DNA of 64,000 bases from Alloprevotella sp. Lung230 (GTDB lineage: Bacteria; Bacteroidota; Bacteroidia; Bacteroidales; Bacteroidaceae), in NCBI RefSeq assembly GCF_014385435.1, contig NZ_JACSUD010000002.1, forward strand, positions 124,001-188,000, read 5' to 3'. The notes under the pieces are model-generated. The model searched no databases and was not told the DNA's origin. It saw nothing but the letters and a program-made list of their open reading frames with translations. This document shows positions 18,291 through 27,049 of the stretch, piece after piece (position 1 is the stretch's first letter; every line of letters begins with the position of its first letter). Both the position numbers and the translations under genes were made by a program.

Positions 18291-18350
18291 CAAAATGTTT
18301 TGGAAAATTTACAGAGCAAGTTAGTTAAAGGTAATCAATCTTCTTTTGTT

Positions 18351-19247
18351 ATGAACTTTCCGCCACGTCGCATTGCCATTTTCGGAAACACCTATCAAGA
18401 GGAAAAGTGCAAGTACGTTGAACGCGTTGTAAATGCCCTGCAGGTACAAGGGGCAGAAGTTGTTTTTGAGCAACAATTTCTCGACTTTATTCTCAGCATT
18501 CGCCCCAAGAATTGTTCCAAACCTTTCGACTTTGAAGGTTTCCGTGCCGAAGAGTGCAACGCTGATTTAGCCATTTCCTTAGGTGGAGACGGCACGCTTC
18601 TGAACACAGCCGAGAAGGTGGGACGCCGCCGCATCCCGATTTTGGGCGTCAATATGGGGCGCTTGGGCTTTTTGGCCGATGTGTTGCCGGCCGACATTGA
18701 GCAAGCCATGACCCGTGTGATGGAAGGGCGATTTTCCATCAAAGAAAGAAGTCTGATTGAGTCTGTGGTGGAAGGGCCGGAACTCGGTATTTACCCCTTT
18801 GCACTCAATGAGGTGGCGTTGCTCAAGCACGACAATTCTTCGCTCATTGAGATCGAAACCACCGTAGACGGCGAACTCCTCACCAACTATCTGGCCGATG
18901 GGCTGATTGTGTGCACCCCCACAGGGTCAACGGGCTATTCGCTTTCTGTGGGCGGCCCCATCCTCGAACCTCAGTCGGCCACATTCTGCCTTTCGCCCGT
19001 GGCCCCTCACAGCCTGACGATGCGCCCCGTTGTGCTTCGCGACGATGTGACCATCGACCTGCGTGTGAAGAGCCGAAGCGGTAGTTTCCTCATAGCTATT
19101 GATGGGAGGAGCAAAAGTCTGCCCGTCGACACGCAGTTACATCTGCGCAAGGCCGACTATACCCTCCCTATCGTCAAGATGCATCCGCAAGACTTCTTCT
19201 TTATGCTCCGTGAAAAAATGATGTGGGGCAAAGACCAACGTAATTGA
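18351..19247 (+). CDS. nadK: NAD kinase
   Basis: Phosphorylates NAD to NADP using ATP or polyphosphate. 298 residues from ATG 18351 (MNFPPRRIAIFGN). Motifs: LGGDGTLLNTA at 77-87 with the catalytic Asp of GGDG, PILGVNMGRLGFLAD, LNEVALL, the glycine-rich LADGLIVCTPTGSTGYSLSVGGP, and IDGRS near the end. The 36 codons upstream to an earlier start contain the promoter and are not coding. The next gene starts within the stop codon (TGATG), so the two are translationally coupled. Confidence 0.95.
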   Translation: MNFPPRRIAIFGNTYQEEKCKYVERVVNALQVQGAEVVFEQQFLDFILSIRPKNCSKPFDFEGFRAEECNADLAISLGGDGTLLNTAEKVGRRRIPILGVNMGRLGFLADVLPADIEQAMTRVMEGRFSIKERSLIESVVEGPELGIYPFALNEVALLKHDNSSLIEIETTVDGELLTNYLADGLIVCTPTGSTGYSLSVGGPILEPQSATFCLSPVAPHSLTMRPVVLRDDVTIDLRVKSRSGSFLIAIDGRSKSLPVDTQLHLRKADYTLPIVKMHPQDFFFMLREKMMWGKDQRN

Positions 19248-20932
19248 TGCAAGAAATGGCTCCTCTCTCTACTCTGCATTCGCTCGCACAACACACAGCG
19301 CACCATTGGCGCGCTTTTCGGCCACAAATCACCCTCAATCTCCTGTTGGGATTGCTGCAAGTGGGATGTGGCCTTGCTTTTGTCGGCATGACAAAGTTGG
19401 CCATTGACGTGGCAACAGGACGCGCCTTCATCATCAGCCTCAACACCGCCCTTTGGGCATTGGGTGCACTGATGCTCCTGCAAGTATTGATGGCCTTGAC
19501 CGGCAAGTGGGTGAGAACGACTTTGACGATGAGCTTGCAAAATCGCATACAGTACCAACTCTTCTCGCAGTTGCAACAAAGTCAATGGCCGGCACTGCGC
19601 GACTTCCACAGTGGTGACATCCTCAACCGGCTGCAAAAGGACGTCGCGGTGCTGGTCACACTCATCAGCGAAGATTTCCCCACTTTCATCACCACCTGCC
19701 TGCAATTTGTCGGTGCTTTTGCTTTTCTCTTCTGGCTCGAACCGCGTTTGGCCCTGCTCATTGTCTTCATCGCTCCTTTCTTTCTGCTGGTGAGCAAGGT
19801 CTATTTCAAACGGCAGCGCCAACTCACCCAAACCATCCGCCGGACCGAAAGCGGCATCCAGAGTTTCATTCAAGAGAGTTTGCAACACATCCTCATCATC
19901 AAGACCTTGCAACGCGCAGAATATATGTGCAAAAAGCTGTCGGGACAACAAACGCATCTCTACAAGAAAACGATGGACAAGACCCTCTACAGCAGCCTCT
20001 CTTCCACCTTGATGAACATAGGTTTTGCACTGGGCTATCTCACCACCTTCGCTTGGGGCGTTGTCCACTTGCAGCAAGGACTCATTTCTTATGGTGCTCT
20101 CTTGGCTTTCATTCAGCTCGTTGGTCAAATACAAGGCCCCGTGCGCACCCTCTCCAAATATGTCCCCGTGTTCATCAATGCCTCGACTGCTGCCGAACGC
20201 CTTCATGAGTTGGAGCAACTTCCCAGCGAGCCAAGCCCCTCCCCTACCCTTTCCTCCGAAGAACTCCGTGCTCCTTTTACACTGACCCTGCGCAATGTTG
20301 GGTTCAGTTATGCTCCCGATGCCCGCCCCATCCTCGACCACCTTTCCTTCCAATTTCCTGCGGGAAGTGTCACGGCCATTCAAGGCGAAACCGGCAGTGG
20401 AAAAACCACCCTTATCCGCTTGATGTTGGCTTTAATTCCTCCCACAGAAGGAGAAGTCGGACTTCTATTTCCTTCCGAAAAATGGTGTCCCGTCAGTGCC
20501 TCTCTCCGTCAAACTTTCACCTACGTGCCACAAGGCAATACACTCTTGTCGGGCAGCATCCGCGACAATCTGCTGCTGGGATGTCCCGCTGCCAACGACG
20601 CGCAAATGTGGGAGGTGCTCCATTGTGCAGCAGCCGACTTTGTCAAAAAACTCCCCAACGGGCTGGACACCCTTTGCAGCGAACTCGGTGGGGGGCTATC
20701 GGAAGGGCAGGCACAGCGCATCTGCATCGCCCGCGCCTTGCTTCGCGAAGCCCCCATTATGATTTTCGACGAAAGCACTTCTGCTTTGGATGCGCAAACC
20801 GAAGCCTTGGTCACAGAGCGCATCGTGCACACCTACACCGGTCGTGGTCGTACCCTCATCTTCATCACCCACCGCACAGCCATCCTTCCCCACTGCACAC
20901 AACAGCTCCATCTCAAACGCAAAATCTCATAA
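19247..20932 (+). CDS. ABC exporter, fused membrane and ATPase domains
   Basis: 561 residues, a half-transporter that should act as a dimer. Residues about 25-310 form the six-helix exporter membrane domain; about 330-555 the ATPase, with Walker A GETGSGKTT, Q-loop YVPQGNTLLSG, signature LSEGQAQR (Ser-Glu for the usual Ser-Gly), Walker B IMIFDE and the H-loop ITHR. Substrate cannot be read; lipid, peptide or drug exporters all look like this. ATG 19247 shares one base with the nadK stop. A TTG just before it is in frame but not needed. Confidence 0.85.
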   Translation: MQEMAPLSTLHSLAQHTAHHWRAFRPQITLNLLLGLLQVGCGLAFVGMTKLAIDVATGRAFIISLNTALWALGALMLLQVLMALTGKWVRTTLTMSLQNRIQYQLFSQLQQSQWPALRDFHSGDILNRLQKDVAVLVTLISEDFPTFITTCLQFVGAFAFLFWLEPRLALLIVFIAPFFLLVSKVYFKRQRQLTQTIRRTESGIQSFIQESLQHILIIKTLQRAEYMCKKLSGQQTHLYKKTMDKTLYSSLSSTLMNIGFALGYLTTFAWGVVHLQQGLISYGALLAFIQLVGQIQGPVRTLSKYVPVFINASTAAERLHELEQLPSEPSPSPTLSSEELRAPFTLTLRNVGFSYAPDARPILDHLSFQFPAGSVTAIQGETGSGKTTLIRLMLALIPPTEGEVGLLFPSEKWCPVSASLRQTFTYVPQGNTLLSGSIRDNLLLGCPAANDAQMWEVLHCAAADFVKKLPNGLDTLCSELGGGLSEGQAQRICIARALLREAPIMIFDESTSALDAQTEALVTERIVHTYTGRGRTLIFITHRTAILPHCTQQLHLKRKIS

Positions 20933-21046
20933 GTATTCCCTATCTAAAAGTCTTTGATTGCAAAGTGTAGTTTTCATAGAATTTTAATAGATGATAAATT
21001 CGTGTAGTTTTTGCACTCATCCCATGGTAGTTTCGCCAAAGACCTG

Positions 21047-21054
21047 TACCTTTG
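21047..21054 (+). promoter_or_regulatory. -7 box of the candidate small RNA
   Basis: TACCTTTG, a perfect TAnnTTTG match, followed about 40 bp later by a complete terminator. No clear -33 TTTG is at the usual distance. Confidence 0.55.
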
Positions 21055-21059
21055 CATTG

Positions 21060-21125
21060 TTTTCATGGTATTAGATTTAAGGTTAATTGAAGATTGGTTG
21101 TCGGGAGACAATCAATTTTTTTTTG
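21060..21125 (+). ncRNA. Candidate small RNA with its own promoter and terminator
   Basis: About 65 nt between a -7 box and an intrinsic terminator: ATTGGTTGTC pairs with GACAATCAAT around a GGGA loop, then nine T. Nothing in it codes for protein. The body (CATGGTATTAGATTTAAGG) recalls short stand-alone RNAs of Bacteroidales such as the published Bacteroidales-1 motif, also bounded by a TAnnTTTG promoter and a terminator. I could not check the match. Confidence 0.55.
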
Positions 21126-21214
21126 CTGCCTACCCCAAATCTGCCAAAGTGATCTCCCCTCCCAACCTGCTGATAGAGCCGTCTCTTATCCATATTTCCT
21201 ATGACAGCTGAAAA

Positions 21215-21278
21215 TTGTCTTATAGGAGAATCTAAATTGTCTTATAAGAGAATTCAAATTATCTTATAAGACAATTTT
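21215..21278. repeat. Palindromic tandem array, class A, locus 2
   Basis: Three units of ATTGTCTTATAAGAGAAT type at 22-bp pitch, the reverse complement of the class A units at 7.2 kb. The array ends are a perfect 14-bp inverted repeat (AAAATTGTCTTATA ... TATAAGACAATTTT). Its right edge runs directly into a MITE terminal repeat. Confidence 0.8.
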
Positions 21279-21291
21279 GAACACCTACTTA
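21273..21291. mobile_element. Solo MITE terminal repeat (right end)
   Basis: AATTTTGAACACCTACTTA is the right terminus of the approximately 200-bp element seen complete at 37.0 and 51.7 kb. No matching left end is found upstream, so this is a fragment abutting the class A array. Confidence 0.65.
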
Positions 21292-21326
21292 CAATCTGAT
21301 GCACTCCTAAACATTGGATATTCCCT

Positions 21327-21428
21327 ATGGGGCGTATTTTCAAGAATATCCGTAAAAGAAGAGCAGTAATGAGCGCGAAAATCAAGAAAAAAGACGTAAG
21401 GCTTGCCTTAAAGCGAAATAATCGTTAA
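21327..21428 (+). CDS. Possible very small, highly basic peptide
   Basis: 33 codons, about half of them Lys or Arg (starts MGRIFKNIRKRRAVM, ends RLALKRNNR). It begins 36 bp after the MITE end and its stop codon overlaps the -7 box of nagB. An internal ATG (21369) could also start it. I recognise no family; a ribosome-associated or nucleic-acid-binding peptide would have such a composition, but A-rich intergenic DNA can look the same. No promoter of its own is seen. Confidence 0.25.
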   Translation: MGRIFKNIRKRRAVMSAKIKKKDVRLALKRNNR

Positions 21429-21433
21429 CTTTG
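21426..21433 (+). promoter_or_regulatory. -7 box for nagB
   Basis: TAACTTTG with CTTGCC about 20 bp upstream; leaves a 5' leader of about 90 nt before nagB. Confidence 0.6.
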
Positions 21434-21529
21434 TGTCGCAAAGGGGGAGTGCCTTTTCAGAAACCTTTTGCCATTCGTCAATTCGACATACATCATACAT
21501 ACATTCATTCTTAAAAACCTGTTCCAACC

Positions 21530-22321
21530 ATGAGAGTTATCATCGAACCGGACTACGCAAAACTTTCTCAGTGGGCTGCCGATTACGTTGTAGCCAAAAT
21601 CAATGCCGCTCAGCCTACGGCCGAAAAGCCTTTTGTGCTCGGTCTGCCCACGGGGTCAAGCCCGCTTGGCATGTACAAAGCCCTCATCAAGGCTTACGAA
21701 GACGGACGTGTCAGTTTCAAGCACGTTGTGACCTTCAATATGGACGAATATGTGGGCCTGCCCGAAGAGCACCCCGAAAGCTACCACTCGTTCATGGCCA
21801 CCAACTTCTTCAATCACATCGACTGCCCCAAAGAAAACATCCATCTCCTCAACGGAAACGCCAAGGATTTGGCAGCAGAGTGTGCACACTACGAGCAGAT
21901 GATTGAAGCGGCAGGCGGTATCGACCTCTTCTTGGGAGGTATCGGCCCTGACGGACACATCGCTTTCAACGAACCCTTCTCGGCCCTCAGCAGCAAAACG
22001 CGCCAGAAGACCCTCACCACCGACACGCGCATCGCCAACAGCCGTTTCTTCGGCGGCGACCCCAATGCAGTGCCCGCGACTGCACTCACCGTGGGTGTGG
22101 GCACAGTGATGGCGGCCAAGGAGGTGCTCATCCTCTGCAACGGCCACAACAAAGCACGTGCGCTTCAAGCGGCCATCGAAGGCCCCGTTTGCCAAGCCTG
22201 GACCATCTCCGCTCTGCAAAACCATCCTCACGGCATCATCGTTTGTGATGAAGCAGCGTGCGAAGAACTCAAAGTGGGCACTTACAAGTACTTCAAAGAC
22301 ATCGAGAAGGACAATCTCTAA
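21530..22321 (+). CDS. nagB: Glucosamine-6-phosphate deaminase
   Basis: Converts glucosamine 6-phosphate to fructose 6-phosphate and ammonia, feeding amino sugars into glycolysis. 263 residues, same length and numbering as the E. coli enzyme: Asp72 in FNMDEYVG, Asp141 and His143 in [13 protein letters not shown], Glu148. [11 protein letters not shown] binds phosphate, and [13 protein letters not shown] is present. Stands alone with its own promoter; no nagA is nearby. Confidence 0.96.
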   Translation: MRVIIEPDYAKLSQWAADYVVAKINAAQPTAEKPFVLGLPTGSSPLGMYKALIKAYEDGRVSFKHVVTFNMDEYVGLPEEHPESYHSFMATNFFNHIDCPKENIHLLNGNAKDLAAECAHYEQMIEAAGGIDLFLGGIGPDGHIAFNEPFSALSSKTRQKTLTTDTRIANSRFFGGDPNAVPATALTVGVGTVMAAKEVLILCNGHNKARALQAAIEGPVCQAWTISALQNHPHGIIVCDEAACEELKVGTYKYFKDIEKDNL

Positions 22322-22347
22322 ACGAAGTTGCCCCCTGCTTTTTAAGT

Positions 22348-22423
22348 GTAAGCCTACGTCCGAGAGACAATGGATTAGGGAAGCCTTGCCCCACATCCTC
22401 ACGCCTCTGGAACGTAGGCTTAC
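22348..22423 (+). terminator. Long-range inverted repeat after nagB
   Basis: GTAAGCCTACGT and ACGTAGGCTTAC are perfectly complementary, 52 nt apart, 27 bp past the nagB stop. A loop this long is unusual and the following T run is short, so the terminator role is uncertain. Confidence 0.4.
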
Positions 22424-22480
22424 TTTCCGTCTCTCCTTACATTTCAAATCGTCAAACAAGTGGGTTTGAAAAAAAAACGC

Positions 22481-22488
22481 TATCTTTG
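22481..22488 (+). promoter_or_regulatory. -7 box for ftsE
   Basis: TATCTTTG, 30 bp before the ftsE ATG. Confidence 0.6.
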
Positions 22489-22517
22489 CACGCGTTTACT
22501 AATCGTTCTTCCGGCTT

Positions 22518-23219
22518 ATGCTTATCGATTTCAAGGGTCTCAACATCAAGATAGAAGAGGCCACGATTTTAGAGAATGTCGACTTTCGCGTTGACAACAA
22601 TGAGTTTGTCTACATCATCGGTCGCGTGGGCAGCGGCAAGAGTTCGCTGCTCCGCACCATCTATGGCGAACAGGAGTTTGAAGGGCAGTCGGCCATGGTG
22701 CTCGACCATGACCTCACCCGGTTGCGCACCAAGCATCTGCCCGGCCTTCGGCGTCAGATGGGCATCGTGTTTCAAGACTTTTCCCTCCTCCCTCAGCACA
22801 CTGTGGAGGAAAATCTCGACTTCGTGTTGCGCGCCACAGGTTGGAAGCACAAGAAGGAACGTGCCGCCCGCGTGGAGGAAGTGTTGAACCAGGTGGAATT
22901 GTACGACAAACACGGACGCTATCCGCACGAACTCTCCGGCGGCGAACAGCAGCGTGTGGCCATTGCCCGCGCTTTGCTCAACAACCCTCGCCTCCTTTTG
23001 GCCGACGAGCCTACGGGCAACCTCGACCACGAGACGGGACGCAACATCCTCCGTCTCCTGCGCTCGCTTACCGAGCAGGGCACTGCTGTGGTCATCGTGA
23101 CCCACAATCGCCACTATTTGCAGGAGTTTCCCGGCATCGTCTATCGTTGCGCCGACCATAAGATGAGCGAAGTCACCGCAGAGTTTGCCTCCAAAGCCTC
23201 TCCCGAAGGCAATCCCTAA
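22518..23219 (+). CDS. ftsE: FtsE-like cell division ABC ATPase
   Basis: ATPase partner of FtsX, which controls cell-wall hydrolases at the septum. 233 residues: Walker A GRVGSGKSS (35-43), Q-loop VFQDFSLLPQHT, signature ELSGGEQQRVAIARALL, Walker B LLLADEPTGNLD, H-loop VTHNRHY. The match to FtsE rather than LolD rests on the LLPQHTVEEN segment and size. No ftsX is adjacent; lysC follows 38 bp later, an order I recall from other Bacteroidales. Confidence 0.85.
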   Translation: MLIDFKGLNIKIEEATILENVDFRVDNNEFVYIIGRVGSGKSSLLRTIYGEQEFEGQSAMVLDHDLTRLRTKHLPGLRRQMGIVFQDFSLLPQHTVEENLDFVLRATGWKHKKERAARVEEVLNQVELYDKHGRYPHELSGGEQQRVAIARALLNNPRLLLADEPTGNLDHETGRNILRLLRSLTEQGTAVVIVTHNRHYLQEFPGIVYRCADHKMSEVTAEFASKASPEGNP

Positions 23220-23257
23220 GTTCAGAACAGGTTTTACCATTGAAAATACATAAGAAC

Positions 23258-24583
23258 ATGAAAGTCTATAAGTTTGGTGGCACCTCGGTGGGCACGCCCG
23301 ACCGGATGAAGGAAGTGTGCCGCCTCATCACAGAAGATGGCGAACAGAAAGTCGTGGTGCTTTCGGCTATGAGCGGAACCACCAATAGTTTGGTAGAGAT
23401 TGCCGACTATTTCCGCAAGGGCAACCCCGAAGGCGCAAGCAATATGGTCAACGCCCTGCGCCGGCAGTATCACCAGCACGTACCGCAGTTGCACGACACA
23501 GAAGAGATGCGCGAGAGGACCATCAAAATGCTCGACGACATCTTCCTGCAACTGCACGACTTCCGCGGACGAGAGTTTTCCGATGCCGATGAGAAGGTCA
23601 TCCTCTCCAAGGGTGAAATCATGAGCACCAACATGGTGACCAACTACCTCAAAGAAATCGGTGTGAAAGCTTGCCTGCTCCCTGCGCTCGAATACATGCG
23701 ATTGGACTACAACGGCGAACCTGATGTAGCTTTCATCCGAGAGCGACTGAACGATCTGTTGGAAAGCAACCCCGGCTATGACATCTACATCACCCAGGGC
23801 TTCATCTGCCGCAATGCTGATGGCGCCATCGACAACCTGCAACGCGGAGGGTCGGACTACACCGCCTCTCTCATTGGCGCGGCCATACGGGCCGACGAAA
23901 TCCAGATTTGGACGGACATCGACGGTATGCACAACAACGACCCACGATTTGTGGAAGGCACAACCCCCGTGCGCCAATTGAACTTTGAGGAGGCGGCCGA
24001 ACTGGCCTATTTCGGTGCCAAGATTCTGCACCCCACCTGTGTGCAGCCCGCACGCTATGCCGGAGTGCCGGTGCGCCTCAAGAACACAATGGAGCCTTCT
24101 GCTCCCGGCACCCTCATCAACAACGACCTGCAAGAAGGCTGCATTAAGGCCGTGGCCGCGAAGGACAACATCACGTCCATCAAAATTGTGAGTTCGCGCA
24201 TGTTTTTGGCCAGCGGCTTCATGTGCAAGGTGTTCAACGTGTTCGACAAGTACAAGACGTCCATCGACATGATCACCACCAGCGAAGTGGGCGTGTCGCT
24301 CAGCATCGACAACACCTCTCATCTGGCCACCATCGTCGATGAGCTCAAAGAGCTGGGCACGGTGCTGGTCGATGAAAAGATGTGCATCATCTGCGTGGTG
24401 GGCGACCTGCGTTGGAGCAACAAGGGGTTCAAAAGCCTGGCCACAGCCGCGCTGCGCGACATCCCCGTTCGCATGATCAGCTACGGTGGTTCGGACCACA
24501 ATATCTCCTTCCTCGTGAGCATGAGCGACAAGAAGAGAGCCCTACGAGCCTTGCAAACCCAGTTGTTCAGCAAACCCTCCTGA
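23258..24583 (+). CDS. lysC: Aspartate kinase
   Basis: First step of the aspartate family (lysine, threonine, methionine) and of diaminopimelate for peptidoglycan. 441 residues from ATG 23258 (MKVYKFGGTSVG). Kinase domain 1-290 with GFICRNADGAI, TLGRGGSDY-like LQRGGSDYTA and WTDIDGM; two ACT domains from about 300 (ITSIKIVSSRMFLASGFM, ISYGGSDHNISFLV). Monofunctional, with no fused homoserine dehydrogenase. Followed by lysA after a hairpin. Confidence 0.95.
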   Translation: MKVYKFGGTSVGTPDRMKEVCRLITEDGEQKVVVLSAMSGTTNSLVEIADYFRKGNPEGASNMVNALRRQYHQHVPQLHDTEEMRERTIKMLDDIFLQLHDFRGREFSDADEKVILSKGEIMSTNMVTNYLKEIGVKACLLPALEYMRLDYNGEPDVAFIRERLNDLLESNPGYDIYITQGFICRNADGAIDNLQRGGSDYTASLIGAAIRADEIQIWTDIDGMHNNDPRFVEGTTPVRQLNFEEAAELAYFGAKILHPTCVQPARYAGVPVRLKNTMEPSAPGTLINNDLQEGCIKAVAAKDNITSIKIVSSRMFLASGFMCKVFNVFDKYKTSIDMITTSEVGVSLSIDNTSHLATIVDELKELGTVLVDEKMCIICVVGDLRWSNKGFKSLATAALRDIPVRMISYGGSDHNISFLVSMSDKKRALRALQTQLFSKPS

Positions 24584-24608
24584 CCTAAACGCTCCCTCCT
24601 TCCATCGA

Positions 24609-24642
24609 CAACCTACACAGCTGCTCGCAGATGTGTAGGTTG
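24609..24642 (+). terminator. Hairpin between lysC and lysA
   Basis: CAACCTACACA pairs with TGTGTAGGTTG (11 bp, 12-nt loop), then CTTTGAG. A partial terminator is plausible; the T run is weak. Confidence 0.55.
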
Positions 24643-24697
24643 CTTTGAGTTCAGACGACATCCTCCCCTCCACACAGCACAACACACTAAACTGACA

Positions 24698-25867
24698 ATG
24701 AACACTTCCCTCCTTCAAGAACGCGAAACCCCGTTCTACCACTATGACCTCAGCCTACTGCAATCCACACTTGACCACCTCCTCGCTGCGGCCCGCGACC
24801 TCCCCAACTGCCACATCCACTATGCCGTCAAGGCTTGTGCCACGCCTGCCGTCCTGCGCACCATCGCCCAAGCCGGGCTCGGGGCCGACTGCGTGAGCGG
24901 CGGCGAAGTGCGCGCTGCTTTTGCCCAGGGCTTCCCGGCCGACAAGATTGTGTTTGCCGGTGTGGGCAAAGCCGATTGGGAGATAAGGCTCGCCCTCGAA
25001 ATAGGCATCTCCTGCTTCAATGTGGAGAGTCTGCCGGAATTGGAAAACATCAACGCCATTGCCCGAGAGATGGGGAAGACGGCACGTGTGGCTTTCCGCA
25101 TCAATCCCAACGTGGATGCCCACACCCACGCGAAAATCACCACGGGGCTGAACGAAAACAAGTTTGGCCTGGCGATGGACGACATGCTCCCCACCATCCG
25201 CCACGCCTGGAGTCTCTCTCACGTCGAATATGTGGGGCTGCACTTCCACATCGGCAGCCAAATCACCGACATGCTGCCTTTCGTCCACCTCGCCGAGCGC
25301 ATCAACACGCTCCAAGACCAACTGGAACAAGCTGGTATCACGACCGCAAGCATCAACGTGGGCGGCGGACTGGGGGTGGACTACGACCATCCCGATGCTC
25401 ACCCTATCCCCGACTTCGAGGCCTACTTCGACGTGTTCCGCCGCTACTTGTGCCTGCGTCCGCTGCAGTCCCTCCACTTCGAGTTGGGGCGTTCCGTTGT
25501 GGCACAGTGCGGCAGCCTCATCAGCCGGGTGCTCTATGTGAAGCAAGGCCACGAGAAGCAGTTTGTCATTGTCGACGCCGGCATGACCGACCTCCTCCGC
25601 CCCGCCCTCTACGGTAGCCGTCATCAGGCCGTCAATCTTTCGGCCGAGGGAGAAAAGGCCGAGGCCCTCTACGACATCGTCGGCCCAATCTGCGAAAGCA
25701 GCGATGTTTTCCTCACTGACTACCGCCTCCCCACCACCCACCGCGGTGATCTCATCGCCTTCCGCACTGCCGGGGCTTATGGCGAAATCATGGCTTCGCA
25801 ATACAACTGCCGCCGACTGCCCGGCCACCTCATCGAACCGGCCGACAGCAACGCCCTCGCACAATGA
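24698..25867 (+). CDS. lysA: Diaminopimelate decarboxylase
   Basis: PLP enzyme making L-lysine from meso-diaminopimelate. 389 residues. The PLP lysine is Lys45 in HYAVKAC; then GADCVSGGEV, GLHFHIGSQI, NVGGGLGVDY, ELGRSVVAQCG and GPICESSDVFL (active-site Cys from the second subunit). Its stop overlaps the hemW start by four bases (ATGA), so the two are coupled. Confidence 0.95.
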   Translation: MNTSLLQERETPFYHYDLSLLQSTLDHLLAAARDLPNCHIHYAVKACATPAVLRTIAQAGLGADCVSGGEVRAAFAQGFPADKIVFAGVGKADWEIRLALEIGISCFNVESLPELENINAIAREMGKTARVAFRINPNVDAHTHAKITTGLNENKFGLAMDDMLPTIRHAWSLSHVEYVGLHFHIGSQITDMLPFVHLAERINTLQDQLEQAGITTASINVGGGLGVDYDHPDAHPIPDFEAYFDVFRRYLCLRPLQSLHFELGRSVVAQCGSLISRVLYVKQGHEKQFVIVDAGMTDLLRPALYGSRHQAVNLSAEGEKAEALYDIVGPICESSDVFLTDYRLPTTHRGDLIAFRTAGAYGEIMASQYNCRRLPGHLIEPADSNALAQ

Positions 25868-26991
25868 CCGGTATCTACATCCACGTTCCCTTCTGCGAAA
25901 AGCGCTGCATCTACTGCAACTTCTACAGCACCACCCGCGGCAAGGCCGACCGCGAAGCCTACGTCCAAGCCCTCATTCACGAGATGGAACTGCGCCGAAC
26001 GACCGACTGCATTTCGTCCATTTACCTCGGGGGAGGAACGCCCTCACAACTCGATGCCGAAGAACTGGCGCAGGTGTTTGAAGCCCTCCACCGCCTCTTT
26101 GCCATCGACCCTAACGCTGAAATCACCTTCGAAGCCAACCCCGACGACATCCATCCCGACAAAGTCCGGCAATTGGTTGCCCTCGGGGTGAACCGCGTGA
26201 GCCTCGGGGTGCAAAGTTTCGACGACACACGGCTGCAATTTCTCAACCGCCGCCACAGCGCACAGCAAGCCCACGAGACCGTGCTGCAGCTCGCAGCTGC
26301 AGGCATCGACAACCTCAGCCTCGATCTCATCTATGGCCAACCCGGGCAACAGCTCAGCGATTGGGAGCAGGAGGTCGAAACGGCTTTGGCCCTCCCCGTC
26401 TGCCACCTCTCGGCCTACGCCCTCACCTACGAACCTGCGACCCCGCTCCACCGCGCTTGGCAGCGGGGAGAAGTCCAAGCGTGCGACGAAGAACTCTCGC
26501 TCGCCATGTTCCAATCCCTCCTCCGACTGACGGAAGCCGAAGGGTTCGAACACTACGAAATCTCCAACTTTGCCCGCCCTGGACGCCGTTCGCGCCACAA
26601 CTCCGCCTACTGGCAGGGAGTGCCCTATCTGGGTTTCGGTCCCGGCGCACACTCCTTTGACGGTGCACGCCGGCGCCGGCAAAACCTCCCTCAACTTCGG
26701 GCCTATCAGCAAACCGACTTCGGCCATGCCGATGTGCCGCACACCATCGAGGTGCTCAGCGATGCCGAGCACTACGACGAAGTGATGATGACCCGCCTGC
26801 GCACTGCCGAAGGCATAGACCTCGCCTGCTTGAGTCAAGACTGTGGCCTCGACTATTCCGACTATCTCCTGCGCACCGCCATCCCTTTTCTCCAAAGCGG
26901 CATGCTGAAAATCTGCCGCGGCCACCTGCGCTTCACGCGGCAGGGCATCTTCATCTCCGACCACATCATGGCCGAACTCATTTGGGCATAG
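25864..26991 (+). CDS. hemW: HemW, radical SAM heme chaperone
   Basis: Radical SAM protein of the HemN/HemW family. 375 residues. The cluster motif is Cys11-x3-Cys15-x2-Cys18 followed by Asn-Phe (CEKRCIYCNF); HemN oxidases have a further Cys here, so HemW, which binds and delivers heme, is the better call. Also YLGGGTPS, FEANPDD, RVSLGVQSF, DLIYGQPGQ and the C-terminal HemN domain from about 300. Often mislabelled coproporphyrinogen oxidase. Translationally coupled to lysA. Confidence 0.9.
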   Translation: MTGIYIHVPFCEKRCIYCNFYSTTRGKADREAYVQALIHEMELRRTTDCISSIYLGGGTPSQLDAEELAQVFEALHRLFAIDPNAEITFEANPDDIHPDKVRQLVALGVNRVSLGVQSFDDTRLQFLNRRHSAQQAHETVLQLAAAGIDNLSLDLIYGQPGQQLSDWEQEVETALALPVCHLSAYALTYEPATPLHRAWQRGEVQACDEELSLAMFQSLLRLTEAEGFEHYEISNFARPGRRSRHNSAYWQGVPYLGFGPGAHSFDGARRRRQNLPQLRAYQQTDFGHADVPHTIEVLSDAEHYDEVMMTRLRTAEGIDLACLSQDCGLDYSDYLLRTAIPFLQSGMLKICRGHLRFTRQGIFISDHIMAELIWA

Positions 26992-27010
26992 CCCGCGCTC
27001 CTCTCTCCCG

Positions 27011-27049
27011 AAAGGATGCACTTCTCCCGAGGAAGTGCATCCTTTTTTT
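27011..27049 (+). terminator. Intrinsic terminator after hemW
   Basis: AGGATGCACTTC pairs with GAAGTGCATCCT (12 bp, 7-nt loop) followed by seven T. Strong. Confidence 0.92.

Noticed and set aside
19247-20932. ABC exporter as MsbA
   Set aside because: Only general exporter features are visible; the signature Ser-Glu and short N-terminus do not favour MsbA, so no symbol is given.
21011-21211. 66-codon ORF in the gap before nagB
   Set aside because: It spans the -7 box, the terminator and its T run of the candidate small RNA; the protein has no family-like pattern.
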